A stretch of 9,227 nucleotides of DNA from Allobrachymonas sp. Its GTDB lineage: Bacteria; Pseudomonadota; Gammaproteobacteria; Burkholderiales; Burkholderiaceae_C. The notes below the pieces were generated by a model. The model was not told the origin of the DNA. It ran no database searches and saw only the letters and a program-made list of their open reading frames with translations. Position numbers and translations under genes: made by a program. Of the stretch, positions 6,944-9,227 are shown piece after piece. Location: assembly GCA_017996515.1 (NCBI GenBank), contig JAGOGU010000047.1:1-9227 (forward strand), given 5' to 3'. Numbering within the stretch: the first letter of the stretch is position 1; the number at the start of each line of letters is the position of its first letter.

Positions 6944-6984
6944 AACGGCCATATCCATTAAAAGGGTATGGCCGTTGTGCTTTA
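6944..6984 (+). terminator. Probable terminator hairpin of the aminotransferase transcript
   Basis: AACGGCCATATCC (6944-6956) pairs with GGGTATGGCCGTT (6964-6976) over 13 bp, with one G-T pair and a 7-nt A/T-rich loop. It is followed by GTGCTTTATCT, which is only a weak U tract, so termination may be inefficient or Rho-assisted. It is the strongest hairpin after the aminotransferase gene and lies about 135 bp beyond its stop codon. Confidence 0.6.
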
Positions 6985-7252
6985 TCTGCTTGGGTTTTGT
7001 TGTCTGGCAACGGACGGACAGGGAAAAGGAGTTAGCCGTGTTTCCTTCCGAGTTTATCTTGTCCCGACGGGTGACTTTGCAATTCGTGATGCCAAACGGT
7101 GCTTTTTCAGAAAAGCAGGTGCGTGAGCGCAGCGCTTGACGGTATGCAGGCGCTTAAGCCCGGAATTGGAAGGCGAGCCCGTTTGCTTTCTGTCGGTTTC
7201 CGATGAGTAATTGAACCGCCTGTTTTGCATAGGAACAGCAACAACGCGGCGA
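6985..7252. other. Intergenic stretch, no gene recognised
   Basis: This stretch lies between the terminator of the plus-strand aminotransferase gene and the terminator of the minus-strand HU/tRNA-Val unit. The open frames across it (for example 7054-7260 on the minus strand) have no recognisable protein features, and I saw no ribosome site to support them. A small hairpin, GCTTTT-TCAG-AAAAGC, is visible near 7100-7115. Neither a tRNA nor a family-level RNA was recognised. Confidence 0.4.
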
Positions 7253-7253
7253 A

Positions 7254-7300
7254 ACAACAAAAATCAAAACAAAACGGCCTGTGTGGTTCACAGGCCGTTT
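7254..7300 (-). terminator. Intrinsic terminator after tRNA-Val
   Basis: On the minus strand AAACGGCCTGTG (7300-7289) pairs perfectly over 12 bp with CACAGGCCGTTT (7283-7272) around a 5-nt loop. A T-rich run follows (TTTTGTTTTGATTTTTG, read leftward from 7274). It sits 13 nt beyond the tRNA 3' end and would end the tRNA-Val transcript and any read-through from the HU gene. Confidence 0.92.
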
Positions 7301-7313
7301 GCCAAAAATTCTG

Positions 7314-7389
7314 TGGTGGGTGCTGACGGGGTCGAACCGCCGACCTACGCCTTGTAAGGGCGCCGCTCTACCAACTGAGCTAAGCACCC
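7314..7389 (-). tRNA. tRNA-Val (anticodon UAC)
   Basis: Read on the minus strand, the 76-nt gene folds into a complete cloverleaf. The acceptor stem is GGGTGCT/AGCACCC, the D stem is GCTC/GAGC with AGTTGGTA in the loop, and the anticodon stem is GCGCC/GGCGT. The 7-nt anticodon loop CTTACAA gives anticodon TAC, and the T stem GGCGG/CCGTC encloses TTCGACC. The discriminator is A and the 3' CCA is encoded. It reads valine GUA/GUG (and, with modification, other GUN) codons. It lies 53 bp downstream of the HU gene on the same strand, with its own promoter. Confidence 0.97.
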
Positions 7390-7417
7390 ACAGAATCTTT
7401 CAAATCCAAAGTCGTGC

Positions 7418-7446
7418 ATTATACACGCTTGTGCGATGTTTATCAG
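7418..7446 (-). promoter_or_regulatory. Promoter of tRNA-Val, overlapping the end of the HU gene
   Basis: On the minus strand a perfect -10 TATAAT (7423-7418) lies 17 bp from CTGATA (7446-7441; 4 of 6 to TTGACA). Transcription would begin near 7411, about 20 nt before the mature tRNA 5' end. The -35 includes the TGA stop codon of the HU gene. The bases after the -10 (GCACGAC) are fairly GC-rich, as in stringently controlled stable-RNA promoters. Confidence 0.72.
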
Positions 7447-7715
7447 TTCAAGGCGTCCTTGAGTGCTTTGCCAGGACGGAACTTTGGAATTTTTGCAGAT
7501 TTGATTTTGATTTCTGCTCCTGTGCGAGGGTTTCTGCCTTTGCGAGCCGCACGTTTGCCGACAGCGAAGGTGCCAAAGCCAACCAAGGCAACGGTTCCGC
7601 CTTTTTTCAGGGTGGTTTTTACAGCACCCAGTGTTGCATCCAGAGCGCGAGCAGCGGCAGCCTTGGACAGGTCAGCATGTTTGGCGATGTGTTCGATCAA
7701 TTCGGTTTTGTTCAC
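7443..7715 (-). CDS. hup: HU-family nucleoid-associated DNA-binding protein
   Basis: Small basic protein that dimerises, bends DNA and compacts the nucleoid. The 90-residue product has exactly the family length, and the family core is present: [10 protein letters not shown] at the N-terminus, GFGTF (46-50), [12 protein letters not shown] (55-66), and the C-terminal [14 protein letters not shown] (77-90). Pro63 is the conserved arm-tip proline that intercalates into DNA. I chose the GTG at 7715 because it gives the family N-terminus directly and has AAAGGGG about 8 nt upstream; the open frame extends further upstream to 7859 but that part is not HU-like. Whether it corresponds to HU-alpha or HU-beta is not resolved. 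It is transcribed in the same direction as pgsA (223 bp upstream) and tRNA-Val (downstream). Confidence 0.95.
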   Translation of the reverse strand: MNKTELIEHIAKHADLSKAAAARALDATLGAVKTTLKKGGTVALVGFGTFAVGKRAARKGRNPRTGAEIKIKSAKIPKFRPGKALKDALN

Positions 7716-7779
7716 AAAATACCCCTTTATCTGCTTATTGCAACGGAATGTCAGTATACGGTTGACCAACGTGGCTTGA

Positions 7780-7807
7780 ACTATATACCAATCTTTGTGT
7801 TTTTCAG
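7780..7807 (-). promoter_or_regulatory. Candidate promoter for the HU gene
   Basis: In the 223-bp gap between pgsA and HU, the minus strand has CTGAAA (7807-7802; 4 of 6 to TTGACA), a 16-bp spacer and TATAGT (7785-7780; 5 of 6 to TATAAT). Another -10-like TATACT (7758-7753) lies nearer the gene without a good -35. A separate promoter for HU is expected from the size of the gap, but the choice between these is not certain. Confidence 0.35.
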
Positions 7808-7938
7808 GAAACCCTGACAGTACAAACAGCCATACGACTCTTGGCATGGACTGAAACAATTGTAATGTGTTTTGTTGTCTCTATTGTGGGTTCGTGCGTT
7901 TTTTGATGGGACTGTCGGTAAATGACTGCTTGGGCACG

Positions 7939-8529
7939 TCAATGTGTATTGGGCAAGTTGTCTTGGCGTGCTTTTGCGCGAATTTCGGGCAGGGCTTTTT
8001 GCAGGTAATACACCATCGACCACACGGTGAGTACCACGGCCAGCCACAGTAACCAAACACCCAGCAGGCGGGTGTGTGTCACGTCCGCAACAGTGTGGTC
8101 GTACAGCAGCAGGGCAATGGCGGTCATCTGCACGACGGTTTTGAGTTTGCCAATCATGTGTACGGCCACGCTGCGCAGGGCGCCGATTTGTGCCATCCAC
8201 TCTCGCAGGGCGGAGATGGCGACTTCCCGCCCGATGATGATGAAGGCGGCAAATACATCGGCGCGTTTCAAATACACCAGCACCAGCATACTGGCGCACA
8301 CCAGAAATTTGTCGGCAACGGGATCCAGAAAAGCGCCAAAGGCCGATGTCATGTTCAGCTTGCGAGCCAGATAGCCGTCGAGCCAGTCGGTTGCGGCAAA
8401 CACGATGAACAGCAGCGTGGAGATGAAGTTTTGCGTGGCCAGCTGCAGGGGCGTGAAATATACCCCCATGATGATGGGGATGGCGACAATCCGTGTCCAG
8501 GTCAGGATGGTGGGGAGGTTGAAAAACAT
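7939..8529 (-). CDS. pgsA: CDP-diacylglycerol--glycerol-3-phosphate 3-phosphatidyltransferase
   Basis: Inner-membrane enzyme that makes phosphatidylglycerophosphate from CDP-diacylglycerol and glycerol-3-phosphate, the committed step to phosphatidylglycerol and cardiolipin. The 196-residue product starts MFFNLPTILTWTR, the usual PgsA N-terminus, and has several hydrophobic segments. It carries the full CDP-alcohol phosphotransferase signature D-G-x2-A-R-x8-G-x3-D-x3-D: Asp51-Gly52, Ala55-Arg56, Gly65, Asp69 and Asp73, preceded by Asp48. I chose ATG 8529 from family length and N-terminus; a GTG at 8544 would add five residues. The ribosome site for either is weak (only AGG close to the ATG). 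It follows uvrC and the DUF1289 gene on the same strand; uvrC next to pgsA is a common proteobacterial order. Confidence 0.95.
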   Translation of the reverse strand: MFFNLPTILTWTRIVAIPIIMGVYFTPLQLATQNFISTLLFIVFAATDWLDGYLARKLNMTSAFGAFLDPVADKFLVCASMLVLVYLKRADVFAAFIIIGREVAISALREWMAQIGALRSVAVHMIGKLKTVVQMTAIALLLYDHTVADVTHTRLLGVWLLWLAVVLTVWSMVYYLQKALPEIRAKARQDNLPNTH

Positions 8530-8793
8530 GCGCCTGTTTGTCACGAAAGAGCGGTGCAGAAAAGCGGGTTACGGATACGCAGTTTGCTGATACGAGCCAT
8601 GAACGGGACAAGAAAGATGTCAGTCAGCTTGGCAATATCAGATTCGCATTGTGGCATGAATGTCGGGCCGAAGGCATGTTGTCTGTCGTAAATAGAGGGC
8701 GTGGTTGCTTGGAATGCGCCACGAAAAGATGCAACGCAGGTGGTTGTGGCTAGAAGGGCGTGTCATGCTGGGGAATGGAGCGATCGCAAAGGC
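8530..8793. other. 264-bp gap between the DUF1289 gene and pgsA
   Basis: No gene, terminator-like hairpin or convincing promoter is recognised here. The gap is unusually wide for genes on the same strand and probably contains a pgsA promoter on the minus strand that I could not place. Confidence 0.3.
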
Positions 8794-9033
8794 TCATGCG
8801 CGGCTGCGTGCGGCGATGGCGCGCCATACCTGCCGTTTGGCAGCATCGTCGAGTTGTGACCAAGCGGTGATTTCTTGCATGCTGCGCCAGCAGCCCATGC
8901 AGTATGGCGCCGTCGAATCCAATTTGCATCGCCGAATGCATGGAGAAGGAACGTGCCCGTTGGGTGCCGCCAGCGCTTGATGGGCGCGGGCAGCCATCTC
9001 GGCGGGTGTGGGTGGGGAGACAGGAGCGTTCAT
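8794..9033 (-). CDS. DUF1289-family small four-cysteine protein
   Basis: A 79-residue protein of unknown function. The core PSPCIRRCKLD then YCMGCWRSMQEITAW matches the DUF1289 pattern: Cys32, Cys36, Cys45 and Cys48 (C-x3-C-x8-C-x2-C), then a Glu-Ile-x-x-Trp and a C-terminal Arg-rich helix. The four cysteines suggest a bound metal, which is inference. The N-terminal ~28 residues are Ala/Pro-rich and probably flexible. The chosen ATG (9033) has no Shine-Dalgarno sequence, being preceded by a run of C; an internal ATG 12 codons later has none either, so the start is uncertain. It lies 105 bp after uvrC and 264 bp before pgsA on the same strand. Confidence 0.85.
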   Translation of the reverse strand: MNAPVSPPTPAEMAARAHQALAAPNGHVPSPCIRRCKLDSTAPYCMGCWRSMQEITAWSQLDDAAKRQVWRAIAARSRA

Positions 9034-9138
9034 GGGGGGAGGACGTAGCCGTTGAAAAGTGAGGAAAAACTCTTTGAAACCAGACTGCCGATCACCCCCC
9101 GAGGATGAGTATCGAGGCAGAGGCTGATGGTTGAAGCA

Positions 9139-9227
9139 TCAATGCAATGCCCGATAAATCTGCGCGGCCAGTTCGGCAGAGATGCCCTCTACGCTGGCGA
9201 GGTCGGCTTCTGAGGCGGCGGCCACGC
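9139..9227 (-). CDS. uvrC: C-terminal end of UvrC (excinuclease ABC subunit C), partial at the window edge
   Basis: Only the last 28 codons plus stop are in the window; the gene continues past the right edge. The reading frame gives VAAASEADLASVEGISAELA followed by AQIYRALH and TGA. The ASVEGIS-x3-A-x-x-IY-x-x-LH ending matches the second helix-hairpin-helix motif that closes UvrC, which binds DNA in nucleotide excision repair. The short length limits certainty, but pgsA nearby on the same strand, a common partner of uvrC, supports the call. Confidence 0.8.
   Translation of the reverse strand, partial: VAAASEADLASVEGISAELAAQIYRALH

Noticed and set aside
7054..7260. 68-codon minus-strand frame in the 6985-7252 gap
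   Set aside because: No recognisable features or ribosome site, and it runs into the U tract of the tRNA-Val terminator.
7716..7859. Upstream in-frame extension of the HU gene
   Set aside because: The 48 extra residues are not HU-like. The GTG at 7715 gives the exact 90-residue family length with a ribosome site.
7781..8611. 276-codon minus-strand frame overlapping pgsA
   Set aside because: It is an alternative frame of pgsA. It lacks family motifs, whereas the pgsA frame has the complete catalytic signature.

Overview
The window looks like ordinary chromosome from a betaproteobacterium, most likely Burkholderiales and perhaps Comamonadaceae-like. The evidence is the short SerB without a regulatory domain, an RpoD with a long Lys/Ala-rich N-terminus and betaproteobacterial-type region 1.1, a TyrB/AspC-type aminotransferase, and a uvrC to pgsA order on the minus strand. 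The assignment rests on my memory of protein families, not on a search. I see no insertion sequence, phage gene, CRISPR array or recognisable defence system.

Layout, left half. The 3' end of a DASS/SLC13-type carboxylate transporter (to 208) ends at a strong intrinsic terminator (311-337). serB (479-1183, +) follows and converges on an uncharacterised Lys/Ala-rich protein (1276-2124, -); a perfect 13-bp hairpin with A and T tracts on either side lies between them and can terminate both. A region of about 600 bp then separates that gene from the divergent rpoD. It holds an extended -10 promoter (TGGTATAAT, ending at 2435) and a GC-rich, hairpin-rich stretch that would form a rpoD leader of about 300 nt or a separate small RNA. 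rpoD (2738-5521, +) encodes a 927-residue primary sigma factor. Its first ~258 residues are a histone-H1-like basic tail containing a diverged 37-residue tandem duplication. An aromatic/aspartate aminotransferase (5596-6807, +) follows 74 bp later.

Layout, right half. From 6808 to 7313 there is no gene but a run of three hairpins (6872-6976). Everything to the right is on the minus strand. In transcription order it is the uvrC 3' end (9139 to beyond 9227), a DUF1289 four-cysteine protein (8794-9033), pgsA (7939-8529), an HU-family nucleoid protein (7443-7715, GTG start), and tRNA-Val(UAC) (7314-7389) with its own promoter and a strong terminator (7254-7300).

Together the genes are housekeeping: serine synthesis, transcription initiation, amino-acid transamination, anionic phospholipid synthesis, nucleotide excision repair, nucleoid structure and translation. 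No new multi-gene system is evident. The most unusual features are the very long H1-like tail on RpoD beside a second gene with the same kind of tail, the structured DNA between rpoD and its promoter, and the hairpin cluster after the aminotransferase.
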